Of a stretch of DNA of 64,000 bases, positions 41,400 to 51,681 are shown one piece after another; positions within the stretch are counted from its first letter, which is position 1; every line of letters starts with the position of its first letter. Below the pieces are notes generated by a model. The model was not told the origin of the DNA and searched no databases. It worked only from the letters and a program-made list of their open reading frames with translations. The stretch is from positions 12,613,093-12,677,092 of the forward strand of contig NC_090744.1 of NCBI RefSeq assembly GCF_036898095.1. Reading direction: 5' to 3'. The translations under genes and the position numbers were made by a program. The stretch comes from Palaemon carinicauda (taxonomy: Eukaryota; Arthropoda; Malacostraca; Decapoda; Palaemonidae).

Positions 41400-42797
41400 G
41401 GCCTACCCCCGCCGCCAAGGAATGCGCCCCAAGGGCAGGATCAGGGCAGGTCACTGCCTCGCTGGGTCATTCTCCTCATTAAGTTCCTTGGTCGCGAGAT
41501 GATCACACCTCGCTCTCGTCTCTGTCGACCCTTTGTGCGCGTCTAGTGTTCCACGTGTTCCCAGCGTGGCAACTTGCGTTTTTTCCAGTGTGCTTTCCCA
41601 AGTGTTCCTGTGCGTTCACTTTTCAACCGTGTGCTTACCCGGTGTTTAATTCATTTCCTTAAGTGCTTGTGTCGTGCTTTGTGTGCGTAATGGAGCAGTA
41701 TTCCTTGATTTCCTTCAAGGAATTAATAGCTGAAGGGAACAATTTTACAATAAATCTCTTCCTCCCCTTATCCTCGGTGTTAGCCGTGTAGGGGCAGCTT
41801 ATGTTCCTCTACAACCACGTGTCAGGACTACTAGTCCTGGAACGTAGTGCAGTGGGTGCACTTCGGCACCAAGAGGAAGAATACATCCAAGAGGCTCATA
41901 GGAAGACGAGCCTCTCCTCGCCACTTACTTCCCGATGCCTCGTCGAATAGAGCTTCTTATACAGCCATCTTCCCCTACCCAGAGTAGGGGACGAGGTAAG
42001 TCAGTTGCGGGGAAGTGCCCATTGCTCTTCCCCAGGAGTTTGAGTGGGTGCGGTATAGCACCAAGAAGAAGTAGGCGACGAGGGTTCGCCTAAGAAGACT
42101 AGCGCCGGGCGTCTCGCCTGACAGAGCTTCCCTACCACCCTCTCCTACCCAGAGTAGGAGACGAGGTTGGTCTTTTGTGGAGAAGGTAACTCCTAAAAAG
42201 TAGTTCGAGGTAAGTACTACTTTCGAGAGTGTGTGGGGAGACGGAGTCCGGGTGCAAGCAGGCCACGTCTCCTCTGATGACCCCATGTGGGGGAAAAATG
42301 TCCCTAATTCTTCTCCAGTCTCTTTGGCGTATTTTTCAGTCTCTTCTGCAGCCGAGGGCCTCGCCGAGAAGGAGCCTCCCAGGTCTGTATTGCAGCGTTC
42401 CCCGGACCGGCAACCCAGGGTTTTTCTCACCACGAAGGCCATCCTCCAGACGCAGATATAACCCTCGCAGGGAGAAATGCGAGAAGGCCTCTTCAGGCAG
42501 GCGTAAGGCCGCGAAGCTTCCGGTTCACCCCGCCAGCGGGTGTAACCGGGCTTCTTTACGGGCAGCCTGGCCGAATCAGCACAGCTGGTTCGGCCCTCGG
42601 ACTTAAAGGAACGGTTCACTCCGTCGGGTCAGCCCACGGGGATCCGCGTCCGCGTCCCCCAGAGAGAATACACGAACGGTAGTCCTCGACGGTACGGCGA
42701 TGCCGGTTCTGACCCCCCGAACCTGGTGCGGAACTCCCGCCGGGGAAGACCGGTACCACCGAAAAGGAGTGCCTGGTATTCCAGAACCGAAGCGCCC
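41400..42797 (+). pseudogene. DIRS-like Gag relic, repeat-containing
   Basis: GC-rich sequence with two tandem copies of about 170-190 bases, each ending in CTACCCAGAGTAGGGGACGAGG (41976) or CTACCCAGAGTAGGAGACGAGG (42149). Translation gives decayed Gag-like peptides with many stops. It is cut at 42797 by the gypsy LTR. On the other side of that element (50513) lies a DIRS recombinase remnant, so the gypsy element probably inserted into an already deleted DIRS copy. Confidence 0.45.
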
Positions 42798-43061
42798 TGT
42801 TGTATTTCTGTTTCATGGCAGGGCAAGAGAGAACACAGATTTCGTTATTTCATATATTATGTAAACTTAACTGTATGGCAGCTTAACAGAAACTAAATAT
42901 ACATTGTAGATTTCAGTAATAGGTAAACAGTAATAACAGTAATAATTACAGTACTCAACAGTTTGAGTAAAAGGTACAATTATAATAAATACATTGTTAC
43001 GCATAAATACAGTATGTAGTTATACAACTAATTACACCAAAGTGTAGTTAGCAATCTCACA
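42798..43061 (-). repeat. 3' LTR of the gypsy element
   Basis: 264 bases. It shares long identical stretches with 50258-50512 (for example TTTCTGTTTCATGGCAGGGC) and differs by small indels, such as one extra AGTAATAAC unit. Confidence 0.9.
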
Positions 43062-43074
43062 CCTCCCCCCAAGA
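43062..43074 (-). promoter_or_regulatory. Polypurine tract of the gypsy element
   Basis: The minus strand reads CTTGGGGGGAGG immediately before the LTR start TGTGAGATTGC. This is the usual site for plus-strand primer formation. Confidence 0.7.
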
Positions 43075-43114
43075 TGGCAGGTGCAATACAAGGATACCTG
43101 GCATCTTAAGGTCC

Positions 43115-44059
43115 TTATTTAGTACATGATTTCGAGTCCCATCTTATTTCTAAACGCTCTGGTGCCCGTGTCTGACGTCCACTACGTCGTACGGGTAAGG
43201 CAACTGATAACCGAGTATCAGGCTTAGGTGATGTTGCAGGTGATCTACGATCTCCATATCTTGAAGCTTCGCCACCCAACACCGAGATAGGGGGAGAAAT
43301 AATGTCTCCTGGCAAGAAAAGGTGATGAGGTCGTAGGAACTTCCGATTTTTCCAATAGATGCGCCCACTCCCAGTCTTCACGAGGTAATCCCTCCTCGTG
43401 CCAATTCCGACCACAACTCCTGGTTTATCCCATCGCTTTGTCTTAGGGTCTTGTAGATCCACGTACATACCAAGGTTCAGCTTAGAGAGTGGTCTAGCAG
43501 TGGCATCATACCGTTCCTTTGCCTGCTGCCGAAGGTACTTAGCCTGTATGTCACATTCGTCAGCTGTACGTTGCCATTCCTTTGCAAATGAACGATGATG
43601 AGCCGGAATCCTGGAACGCAAAGGATGTCCAAACAAGATTTGCGCTGGAGATCTACCGTCCGCCCGTGGAGTATTCCTGAGCTCAAGAAGCCCTCTTGTG
43701 AACTCATCCTCATCCAGCTTGCCATTTCCTGTGGTCGTCAAAATCAACTTCTTGATAATCTTCACGGTAGCTTCGGCATGACCATTTGCTTTTGGATTAT
43801 AGGGCGATGTCACGCGGTGTTCCACCCCCCATCGAGCAAGGAAACGCCGCAATGTTGATGAAGCGAACTGCGGTCCTCCATCCGTTTTCAGTACTACAGG
43901 CACACCAGTGTCTGAAAAAATTGGCCTCAACAAACTATTTAGTTGAGCTGCAGAAGCTGATCCATTGCACGAAGATACATACGGCCAACCTGACGGGATC
44001 AACGTACACAAGAAATGTCTTGCCAGAGATATGAAAATAATCAGCAGACACGGACTCAA
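43115..44059 (-). pseudogene. Gypsy integrase, catalytic core and C-terminal domain
   Basis: 314-residue frame. VVLKTDGGPQFASSTLRRF carries the second catalytic Asp, and SPYNPKANGHAEATVKIIKK the Glu. The first Asp (VSADYFHISGKTFLVYVD) lies in the preceding frame, which overlaps this one, so one frameshift falls between about 43990 and 44030. Downstream come an SH3-like C-terminal region (LNLGMYVDLQDPKTKRWDKP, GVVVGIGTRRDYLVKTGSGR) and a basic tail (VRRSGRQTRAPERLEI). Confidence 0.85.
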
Positions 44060-45577
44060 ATACTCTACTTGGCAAGTCTTCCTGCATCAAAGGCTCATTC
44101 CGCTGACTTGGTAACAGCTCTCGGCAGCGAGAACAAGACGTCACTATGTTCTCAATGTCCCTGTCAATCCCTGGCCAGTATATAGTCTGGCGTGCTCGAC
44201 GCTTGGTTCGGTCTACTCCTTGGTGAGCATCATGTAGACACCGCAAAGTTTCGCTACGCAGGCTGCGAGGTATGATAAGTCTAGGTCCATAAACTATCAA
44301 ACCATCATCCACGGCCAGCATGTCCCGAATTCCCCAGTATGCTCGCAACTCTTCTGGTAAGCTATGCTTATGATCTGGAAATCCTTTCATTATTACATCT
44401 CTTAATGACAGATATTCACCATCATGTGCAGAAGCATCACGAATCTTATCCAGCGTCTGGTCCCGTAGAGGTGCTAACCTTATGCCCTCCTCACAAGTAG
44501 CTAATAAAGACAATACAACAGCAGCATGCAATGGATCTGCATCATCCAGCACATCATTGTCCTCAACAAGGCTCTGAACTGGTGAACGAGAGAGTGCATC
44601 CGGCATGCTGTGACATTTCCCACTTTGCCACCGTGCAGCAAAAGTAAATCTGCAGAGTTTCATTCTCATACGCTGCAGTCGAGGATTTTCTATTTCTCCA
44701 AGAAGTTTTGAATTGAGAATAGGAACAAGTGGTCGATGGTCTACTACCAGGTCAAAATAAGGCAAACCAGCCAAGTAAACACTGCATTTCCTCACTGCCC
44801 AAAGTACAGCAGCCATCTCAATCTCAATTACGGCATACCTAGTTTCCGCATCCGTTAAAAACCTGGATCCCCACTGGATGAGATTCCAGGCCTCTCCATG
44901 TTGTTGCAGCAAAACAAACCCCCTACCATGTAACTTAGATGCGTCAGTTTGAAGCATAGTAGGTAAAGATGCATCAAAATGAGCTAAAACAGGAGGAGCT
45001 ATGAGTGCTGCTTTAGTTTTCTCGAAAGCCACGTCATGCTGAGGGGTCCAGCACCACTCATTCCGAGGTTTAAGCAGGTCCCTGAGTGGCTGTCCAGCAG
45101 CTGCAATTGCAGAAGAAAAGCTCCCAAGTTGATTGGTTAAACCCATGAATGACCTGAAATCAGTGATATTTTGTGGCTTTGGAAATTCAGCTATAGCTCT
45201 CACCTTCCAAGAATCCACACTATAACCTTCATGATTTATACTGTAACCACAAAATTCAACATTAGGTTGAGCAAAGAAAATTTTGTCAGGATTTAAGGTC
45301 ATTCCAAATTTGTCACATTTTTGCACAAGTGTGATCACATGAGCTAAGTGGTCACGGTAACTAGAATCATACACCAAAATATTATCAACAATTTTGACAG
45401 TACGTGGAATATCTCCCAAAGCTTGATCTCCTCGACGATTGTACTCATCTCCAGATGATACAAGCCCCATTACAGCTCGTTTGAATTTGTAACGTCCCCA
45501 AGGTGTGATGAAGCAAGTAAGATCCTGATCTTCTTCAGCAATTTTCATTTGGAAGTATCCCATCTTCGCATCCAAAG
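43935..45577 (-). pseudogene. Gypsy RT (from the first catalytic Asp), RNase H and integrase zinc domain
   Basis: 546 residues uninterrupted. RT: LDAKMGYFQMKIAEEDQDLT, then KIVDNILVYDSSYRDH, where the expected Asp-Asp pair reads Asp-Asn (N65, codon at 45383-45381). RNase H: LPTMLQTDASKLHGRGFVLL, YAVIEIEMAAVLWAVRK and FDLVVDHRPLVPIL. Integrase zinc domain: LHDAHQGVDRTKRRARQTIY, then CSRCREL. The N-terminal part of RT is on the other side of the Tigger insertion (48290-48789). The mutated catalytic residue means the enzyme would be inactive even if the frame were intact. Confidence 0.9.
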
Positions 45578-46006
45578 TACAGTAGACTCCCGGGGTATGG
45601 CGTCCCCAGCTTACGTTTTTTTCACGTTACGGTGTGGAATACGAGGTTTTTTCATCCCCTCGTTACGACATTTTCCCCACCTTATGGCATTGAATTCCAA
45701 AACTCAAACTTGGCGGTTTTTACGCGTATGACTGTCACTAGCCTACCACCACGCTCATACGTCACTGCATACGTCACTAAGAAGCTGGTCTGCCATAGGT
45801 CGGCGTCACTAAGATGGCGATACGCTATTGGCCGAAGTCCCTCCCACAATGTCCGAGAGAGATGCTGCCTCTCTCTCTCTTTGTTATACGCGCGCTCAGT
45901 TCAGAATCTCGTGTGCGTTTCGTAAAGACTTGATCTCGTGTGAGTGCTTGCGATATCGTATTTTTTGTGCATTTTAGTGCTTAATTATAACTTTAATTCG
46001 TTAGCC

Positions 46007-46399
46007 ATGGGTCCCAAGATTGCTAGTGATGTTAAAGGCAGAAGTAAGAAGATGATAACTATGGAAACGAAGCTGGAGATCACAAAGAAATATGAAGAAA
46101 GCATGCGCATCATTACCCTCGCTAGTATGTATGGCCGTAACCAGTCTACGATTGGTACAATTATCAAGAACAAGGAAGCCATTAAAGCAAGTAAGTCTTC
46201 TAAAGGCATGACTGCCCTTGCCAGTGGAAGGACCTTAATCAACGACGAGATGGAGAGACTCCTTCTACTATGGATTAATGAGAAGGAAATCGCTGGTGAT
46301 ACACTCACGCAATCGGTAATTTTGCACAAGGCGAGCACCTTCTTCGCCGATCTCGTGGAAGCCCAGAGAGACGGCGGAGACGAAGGAACGTCGCAGTAA
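46007..46399 (+). pseudogene. Tigger transposase, N-terminal DNA-binding part
   Basis: ATG at 46007 in the context GCCATGG opens MGPKIASDVKGRSKKMITME and a psq-type helix-turn-helix: TKLEITKKYEESMRIITLAS, YGRNQSTIGTIIKNKEAI. The CENP-B-type second DNA-binding domain begins after residue 85 (RLLLLWINEKEIAGDTLTQS). The TAA at 46397-46399 is in the same frame as the rest of the transposase: the next residues (APQEFKASHGWFDRFRKRTG) continue the domain, so this is one nonsense mutation. Confidence 0.85.
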
Positions 46400-46570
46400 G
46401 CTCCCCAAGAGTTCAAGGCTTCTCATGGGTGGTTTGACCGTTTTAGGAAGAGGACTGGTATTCACTCAGTCGTTAGGCATGGAGAAGCTGCCAGTTCTGA
46501 CAAGAAAGCAGCAGAATTCCTCAAGAAGTTTGAGAAATTAATTTCCAGAGAAGGCTACATTCCTCAGCAA

Positions 46571-47176
46571 GTGTTTAACAGTGATGAAACTGGCCTTTTC
46601 TGGAAGAAAATGCCCCGCCGTACATATATCACAACTGAAGAAAAACTTCCTGGCCATAAACCGATGAAGGACAGACTTACGCTCGGATTCTGTGCAAATG
46701 CCAGTGGGGACTTGAAAATTAAGCCCCTACTGGTATACCACTCAAAGAATCCTCGTGCCTTCAAGGCACAAAATATCACGAAGGAGAGGCTCTTGGTATT
46801 TTGGAAGTCTAATGCCAAGGCCTGGGTCACGAGGACCATATTTATTGAGTGGATTAACGTCTGCTTCAGTCCTGCTGTCAAGAACTTTTTAGAAGAGAAC
46901 AATCTTCCTCTCAAATGTCTCCTGGTACTGGACAATGCCCCTGCTCACTCTCTTGACCTCGAGGACATCATTCATCCTGACTTCTCCTTCATCAAGGTTC
47001 TCTATCTGCCACCAAACACCACCCCTCTCCTCCAGCCTATGGACCAGCAAGTGATTGCCAACTGTAAGAAGCTTTACTCGAAGCATCTGTTCAAAAGATG
47101 CTTCAAAGTGACCAAAAGCACTCAACTCACCCTCTGTGAATTTTCAAGGAGCATTTTGACATTGTTTAATGCCTGA
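46571..47176 (+). pseudogene. Tigger transposase, DDE catalytic part
   Basis: Same frame as the N-terminal part, with the intervening 46400-46570 also open. Catalytic residues: VFNSDETGLFWKKMP (first Asp), CLLVLDNAPAHSLDL (second Asp) and PPNTTPLLQPMDQQVIANC (third Asp). Further family words are GHKPMKDRLTLGFCANASGD and LKIKPLLVYHSKNPRAF. A frameshift at about 47170-47180 separates the tail. Confidence 0.9.
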
Positions 47177-47178
47177 AG

Positions 47179-47421
47179 ATGATCGACAAAGCTTGGAATG
47201 AGGTTTCACGGCGCACCGTGAACTCCTCATGGAAGGAACTGTGGCCAGCTGTTGTGGCAGAACGAGACTTTGAAGGTTTCGATCCTTCAACCGAAGACAA
47301 GGCCATTGATGATCCTGCCCCTCAGGGTGATGTTGAGGAAATAATTTCAATCGGGAGGTCCATAGGGCTTATTGTCGATGAGGCTGACGTCCATAACCTT
47401 ATCGAGGAGCACAGGGAGTAG
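47179..47421 (+). pseudogene. Tigger transposase, C-terminal tail
   Basis: 80 residues in another frame than the core: MIDKAWNEVSRRTVNSSWKE, LWPAVVAERDFEGFD and an acidic end. The family normally continues further (an EEL/QE-rich tail follows at 47440-47500 in a new frame). A run of 16 G at about 47507-47522 lies nearby. Confidence 0.75.
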
Positions 47422-48286
47422 CTTTACGACTGAAGACGTGAATGAGTTTGAGGCAATGCACTTGACCATCATTCAAGAAGAGCACAGCTTTAGTGGTGGT
47501 GAGGACGGGGGGGGGGGGGGGGACTGAAGAAACGACATCGGCAGAAATAAGGGAAGCTATTGGTTGGTATGAAAACCTTACGAGTTTCATTGAAAAAAAA
47601 AAAGCACCCAGAAAAACTTCACACAGGTTGTCTTATGGAGAGTGTTAACGACAAGTGTACGAATCATTTTAGAAATACTGTATGTTGAGGAATCGTCGGA
47701 AACAGGCTTCTTTGGATAGATATTTCTCCAAAAGAGAAGTGTCAGAAAGCAAAGATGATAATAGTGATTCTATTAAAAAAGCTAAAAAAAAAAGAGTAAT
47801 TTTTCAAGTTCTAAAATAAAAAATCATAAAAAAAATTTCAAAAGACAAAAATAATAAAAAAAAGCATTTTTAATTTCAAGTGTTTAATAGTAAGAATAAA
47901 TTTATTATCAAGTGTACATAACATAATTAGCATTGATACATTTTTATATCTACCGTCTCCTCCCCCCTCCGCCTCCACCCACTACCAGCTCAAGTCACGT
48001 CACTCCAAAGGTAAATAAAATTTAATTTTTCCTTTACAGTAAAGTACAGTATATAATTTTTATTTATACCTGTAATGTTATTTGATTATATTCTGTACAG
48101 TACATGTATATTATATATAAGTATACTGTTTTACAGTGCTTACTCTACTATTTTGTTACATACTAATTTTCAATTTTTTTACCTGGGGTTTTGCACGCAT
48201 TAGCTATTCTATTTCCCGCCATACGACTTTTTCACCATACGATACCAACTCTGGAGCGGATTAATGTCGTATGGCGGGGGCCTACT
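47422..48286 (+). other. Tigger 3' part without intact gene
   Basis: Contains a poly-G run, A-rich stretches and decayed C-terminal coding sequence up to the right terminal repeat. No separate gene. Confidence 0.5.
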
Positions 48287-48289
48287 GTA

Positions 48290-48789
48290 GTGAACCACCT
48301 GGCTCCAGCATCCATTGACGATATAGCATCATGAGGGGATCGAACTGGATATGTAGGTCTGCGCACATAGCAGTTAAGTCTTGTAAGGTCCACACACAAC
48401 CGCACACCACCCATCTTCTTTGCAATAGGGACCACCGTATGACACCATTCGCTGGGGTAATCAACCTCACCAATGATATCCTTAGCAAGCAAGTCATCTA
48501 GCTGAGCTTTAATATCCTATCTCCAACAATATGGAATGGTGCGTGGTGTGGTCACTGCAAAAGGATGTGCACCTGCGGACAGCTGAATCCTCATAGGACC
48601 TCCCTGCATTTCCCTTAGAGTAGCTGTAGCATCAAATACATGAGGATAAGCAGAAATGATGGAAGCTGCATGTTCTGCACGCTCTGCTTTTGTAGGGTCT
48701 CTGTTTTGTGGCCATCTTGGCAATGCCATTGGTACAGACACCAAACTGCAGGTACTTACAGATTGCACATCCTGTGTATTAGAGGTCAC
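48290..48789 (-). pseudogene. Gypsy RT, N-terminal part before the Tigger insertion
   Basis: Two frames on the minus strand. 48789-48517 includes HVFDATATLREMQGGPMRIQ and LSAGAHPFAVTTPRTIPY (the RT entry region) and ends at a stop. 48492-48290 carries IIGEVDYPSEWCHTVVPIAK, GVRLCVDLTRLNCYVRRPTY and DAISSMDAGARWFT. The latter runs into the Tigger TA and resumes at 45577 (TLDAKMGYF). A stop and frameshift lie around 48492-48517. Confidence 0.85.
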
Positions 48790-48821
48790 TTATGGCTCCA
48801 AAACCTTCCTGGTTCTAGATG

Positions 48822-50177
48822 CTATATGCGGTGCGACACTGAACATGTAACATGCTGTATTTGTGCTGGAAAGTTTTCTGGTAATATTCCCAGTGCTATA
48901 CAATCAAACCAGCCCAGAAGTGCACCTTTCACTTCCTTGACGACTGACACAACTGTTGTCGTACTACGATTCCCCAAAGTTAAAAAAGCCTCAAAAGTAC
49001 CCATGTTAGTGAGAGGTTGACGATCTGCTGCAATGAGACCACCCATAACGATCGGCTCCAGTGAACTCTCATGGATTCCAAGAGATTTAGCATTCCCAAG
49101 TCTAATCACAGTTGTCTCCGCTCCAGAGTCAGGTATCCACAAAACTGGACTTGATCCTTTGGGGTGAGTGGTACTGATGCAGAGCTGAGGGGTTGAACGT
49201 GATGACGCACAGTTGCTGTAAACATCTCCAATGACACGATATAGATTCTGCTTTGAAGGCTTGAACGTGCTTTTATTATTCGTTTTCTTCTTCTGAGGAG
49301 ACAGGGGCTGTCCCTTTGACCTGCACACCACTGCAAAGTGACCTTTCTTACCACATTGTTTGCAGTCCCTGTTTAGAGCCTTGCATGTCATCTTATCAAG
49401 ATGGCGCTCATCTCCGCACCTATAGCACTGCTGCTTTAAATGGGCTGCCTTCTGACCTTGCTTGTATTGGGACACTCTTGAAACATTATACTTTTCATTG
49501 CCCCGAATAACAGCACGACTGGCATTTGCATTTTCCGATGCTATGCAAATATCAATAAAAGTGAGCTTCTTTTCTTCTAACATACGTTTCAAAGCCTCTT
49601 CATCTCTGGTTCCAACGATGATCCTGTCTCGTAGTCTGCTGTCCGTGCAGGTTTCACAAAAATCATAAAAAGAAGCAATCTCTTTAATGCCGCACAAAAA
49701 TTCATCGAAGGTCTCGAGCAACTCCTGGACTCTTGTATGAAAGTCGGGTCGGTCCACGATGACATTCCTTTGGTTGCGCAAGTGCAACTTTATGGCATGC
49801 AATATAGTCTTCAAGTCTGCTCCATCACCCAGTGAGAGACCAAATCTCAGAGTGCGGGTCCAATCATCGTCTAGCTCGGAAATCAATGCTGACTGCTGCT
49901 CAGCAAGAGAGAGAGATGACATTCTTGTCAACACTGCATGTCCCTCATACTTGTGATGCCACGAACCAAACTCTTTAAGAGATACAGAAGACGACAAGTG
50001 CGGTGCAGGAACTGCCATTGCCTGAGACTGATTCCTATGATGTCCCGAGGTATCAGCAAAACCCTTTAGAATTGCGGTTAAACGTTCTTCCCTTTTCGTA
50101 GCTGCTTCTTGGGCATGATGAGCCATCTCTGCTTGCCTTGCCAAAAGTGCTGCCAGTTGCTCGATTTGCTTCTCCAT
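48822..50177 (-). CDS. Gypsy Gag-protease, intact 451-residue frame
   Basis: Starts MEKQIEQLAALLARQAEMAH (coiled-coil), followed by a capsid-like domain (about residues 60-225: WHHKYEGHAVLTRMSSLSLA, LLETFDEFLCGIKEIASFYD). Two zinc knuckles follow at residues 251-265 (CYRCGDERHLDKMTC) and 272-285 (CKQCGKKGHFAVVC). The protease active site is WIPDSGAETTVI, Asp at residue 350, so Gag and protease are fused. It resembles Mag-like gypsy elements. The frame is open from end to end, unlike the Pol. The start follows the primer binding site by about 64 bases. Confidence 0.9.
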   Translation of the reverse strand: MEKQIEQLAALLARQAEMAHHAQEAATKREERLTAILKGFADTSGHHRNQSQAMAVPAPHLSSSVSLKEFGSWHHKYEGHAVLTRMSSLSLAEQQSALISELDDDWTRTLRFGLSLGDGADLKTILHAIKLHLRNQRNVIVDRPDFHTRVQELLETFDEFLCGIKEIASFYDFCETCTDSRLRDRIIVGTRDEEALKRMLEEKKLTFIDICIASENANASRAVIRGNEKYNVSRVSQYKQGQKAAHLKQQCYRCGDERHLDKMTCKALNRDCKQCGKKGHFAVVCRSKGQPLSPQKKKTNNKSTFKPSKQNLYRVIGDVYSNCASSRSTPQLCISTTHPKGSSPVLWIPDSGAETTVIRLGNAKSLGIHESSLEPIVMGGLIAADRQPLTNMGTFEAFLTLGNRSTTTVVSVVKEVKGALLGWFDCIALGILPENFPAQIQHVTCSVSHRI

Positions 50178-50240
50178 CGTGTATGGGTACTAAAGATTTA
50201 ACACTGTACTTGTTGAATGACAGTAGACAGCATAAACAAA

Positions 50241-50257
50241 TCCTACTCACTGCGCCA
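50241..50257 (-). promoter_or_regulatory. Primer binding site of the gypsy element
   Basis: The minus strand reads TGGCGCAGTGAGTAGGA directly after the LTR end CCAACA. TGG at the LTR junction is the usual start of a primer binding site. I do not assign the tRNA. Confidence 0.6.
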
Positions 50258-50512
50258 TGTTGGATTTCTGTTTCATGGCAGGGCAAGAGAGAACACAGAA
50301 TTTGTTATTTCTTATATTATGTAAACTTAACTGCATGGCAGCTTAACAGAAACTAAATATACATTGTAGATTTTAGTAAAAGGTAAACAGTAATAATTAC
50401 AGTACTCAACAATTTGAGTAAAAGGTACAATGATAATAAATACATTGTTACGCATAGATACAGTATGTAGTTATACAACTAGTTACACCAGAGTGTAGTT
50501 AGCAATCTCACA
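50258..50512 (-). repeat. 5' LTR of the gypsy element
   Basis: 255 bases, TGTGAGATTGC...ATCCAACA on the minus strand. It differs from the other LTR by about a dozen changes by eye, so the insertion is not very recent. Confidence 0.9.
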
Positions 50513-51404
50513 CTGGGAACGTAGCCATCCCCAAGTAGACGGATCGGCACACGCTACAGAGCTCTTGGAGCAGCTACCTGCTCTCGGTTCTGACAAGAAC
50601 AAGCGCACACTACCAGTAGGAATAAAGGCTGCCGCCTTTTTTGCGTTCAGCACCAGCAGGGTGAAGAAAAAGATTTCCAGGAGTACCATTTTTTCTCTTC
50701 GGAAAGCCGTCAGACTGGTGCATCCTTCATCTACGTAGGGAGCAGAGGTAATTTCCCAAAAAGCGCACAAAGTCAGAAGTATAGGTTCGATATCACCCTT
50801 CAGGAAGACTCTTTCAGCGGCTGGAGTCTGGAAATAGCAGACGATCTTCATCATTTGCTATCTTAGGAGTATGCACACAGGTTCCTGAATACTTTTACCC
50901 TCAGTCCGGAGGTAGCTGCTTAGCAAGTCTGTAGGGAACATAACTCCTTCACAAGACAAGAAGAATCTCGTTTAAGGTAGCAGTCTCACGCAAGTCTAAG
51001 AGGAGAGGTATAAGTGTCAGGCCCTTTTTCCTCTTTTCTTTCCCTTCCCTTGGAGTGTGGCGGTATTGCTGTTACTTGCCGGATAGGACTTTGATGCAGG
51101 TAAACCTCCCAATGGAGCAACTTACGTTGGGGAGAGTATGGATAGAGATGTATGCAAATCCACATCCTACTGTATCCATGCATTAACAAACACTATGTTT
51201 GTATTGATAGAAGTTTTTTTATAACCTTTTGTCAAGTTTTGGCAGAAACCTGGCTTATCACCTGGACATCTTTTTCTCAGGTTGTTATAAGGATGGCAGG
51301 GGTCAAAATTTAGCTCCCTTTACCTGTGTAAATGCTTTGACATCCCGGGAATTGAACCAACCTGTTTGGTTATAGGGACTTCCTGTCTCCTCTTTATAAG
51401 TCTC
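50513..51404 (+). pseudogene. DIRS tyrosine recombinase C-terminal relic
   Basis: A plus-strand frame at about 50730-50880 reads EVISQKAHKVRSIGSISPFR, KTLSAAGVWK, stop, then QTIFIICYLRSM. This matches the H-x-x-R box and the segment with the catalytic Tyr in other DIRS recombinases here (AHDVRAIATSLAF, LQAGVWK). Heavily mutated. It continues the DIRS interrupted by the gypsy element at 42798-50512. Confidence 0.6.
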
Positions 51405-51480
51405 TGGTTAAAGGACAAAGATTTGTATTTGGGTAGGAACGAATCACTATTCCCAAATAGACAAACCTGAGTCCTTTAAC

Positions 51481-51481
<1 letters not shown>
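51405..51481 (+). repeat. DIRS internal complementary region, cut by a LINE
   Basis: AAGGACAAAGATTTGTATTT then GGGTAGGAACG, followed by TATTCCCAAATAGACAAACC: two inverted termini back to back, as in the other DIRS right ends. The (TTA)n tail of a LINE follows at 51482. A C-rich segment further on (51909-51945, TAGCCCCTCACATACAGAGG) may be the displaced right repeat. Confidence 0.5.
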
Positions 51482-51519
<38 letters not shown>

Positions 51520-51681
51520 CAAGCTACAACCCTAGTTGGAAAAGCAAGATGCTATAAGCCCAGGGGCTCCAACAGGGAAAAATAGCCCAGTGAGGAAAGG
51601 AAATAAGGAAATAAATAAATGAAGAGAACAAATTAACAATAAATCATTCTAAAAAAAGTAACAACGTCAAAACAGATATGT
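51482..51681 (-). mobile_element. AAT-tailed LINE, 3' end only
   Basis: A (TTA)n run at 51482-51514, then about 165 bases almost identical to 39361-39525 (AGCAAGATGCTATAAGCCC, GGGAAAAATAGCCCAGTGAG). It holds only the 3' untranslated region, a strongly 5'-truncated insertion. Confidence 0.9.

Larger units (their letters stand above)
45580..48287 (+). mobile_element. Tigger/pogo-type DNA transposon inserted at TA
   Basis: Terminal inverted repeats CAGTAGACTCCCGGGGTATG (45580) and CCATACGAC...CCTACTG (to 48287) are imperfect complements (CAGTAGGCCCCCGCCATACG). TA flanks it at 45578-45579 and 48288-48289, the target duplication of the Tc1/mariner-pogo group. Removing the element and one TA joins the RT of the gypsy host in frame, so the insertion is precise. 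The transposase is on the plus strand and broken. Confidence 0.9.
42798..50512 (-). mobile_element. Ty3/gypsy LTR retrotransposon with both LTRs, split by Tigger
   Basis: LTRs 50258-50512 and 42798-43061 are clearly related and have TG...CA ends. A primer binding site candidate lies at 50257-50241 and a polypurine tract at 43074-43062. On the minus strand the order is Gag-protease (50177-48822), RT, RNase H, integrase (48789-43115), the usual Ty3/gypsy order. A Tigger/pogo transposon (45580-48287) interrupts the RT at a TA. Stops and one frameshift break the Pol. No matching target-site duplication is visible (CGCCC left, CTGGG right). Confidence 0.9.

Noticed and set aside
41330..41660. CpG-rich bidirectional host promoter
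   Set aside because: The sequence on both sides resembles DIRS-like Gag in opposite orientation; no transcription start evidence can be read.
46007..47421. Host CENP-B or jerky-like gene
   Set aside because: It lies between Tigger terminal repeats with TA duplication and contains a stop and a frameshift; it is a transposase relic.
42798..50512. An infectious retrovirus-like (envelope-bearing) element
   Set aside because: No third reading frame after integrase; the integrase tail ends about 50 bases before the LTR.
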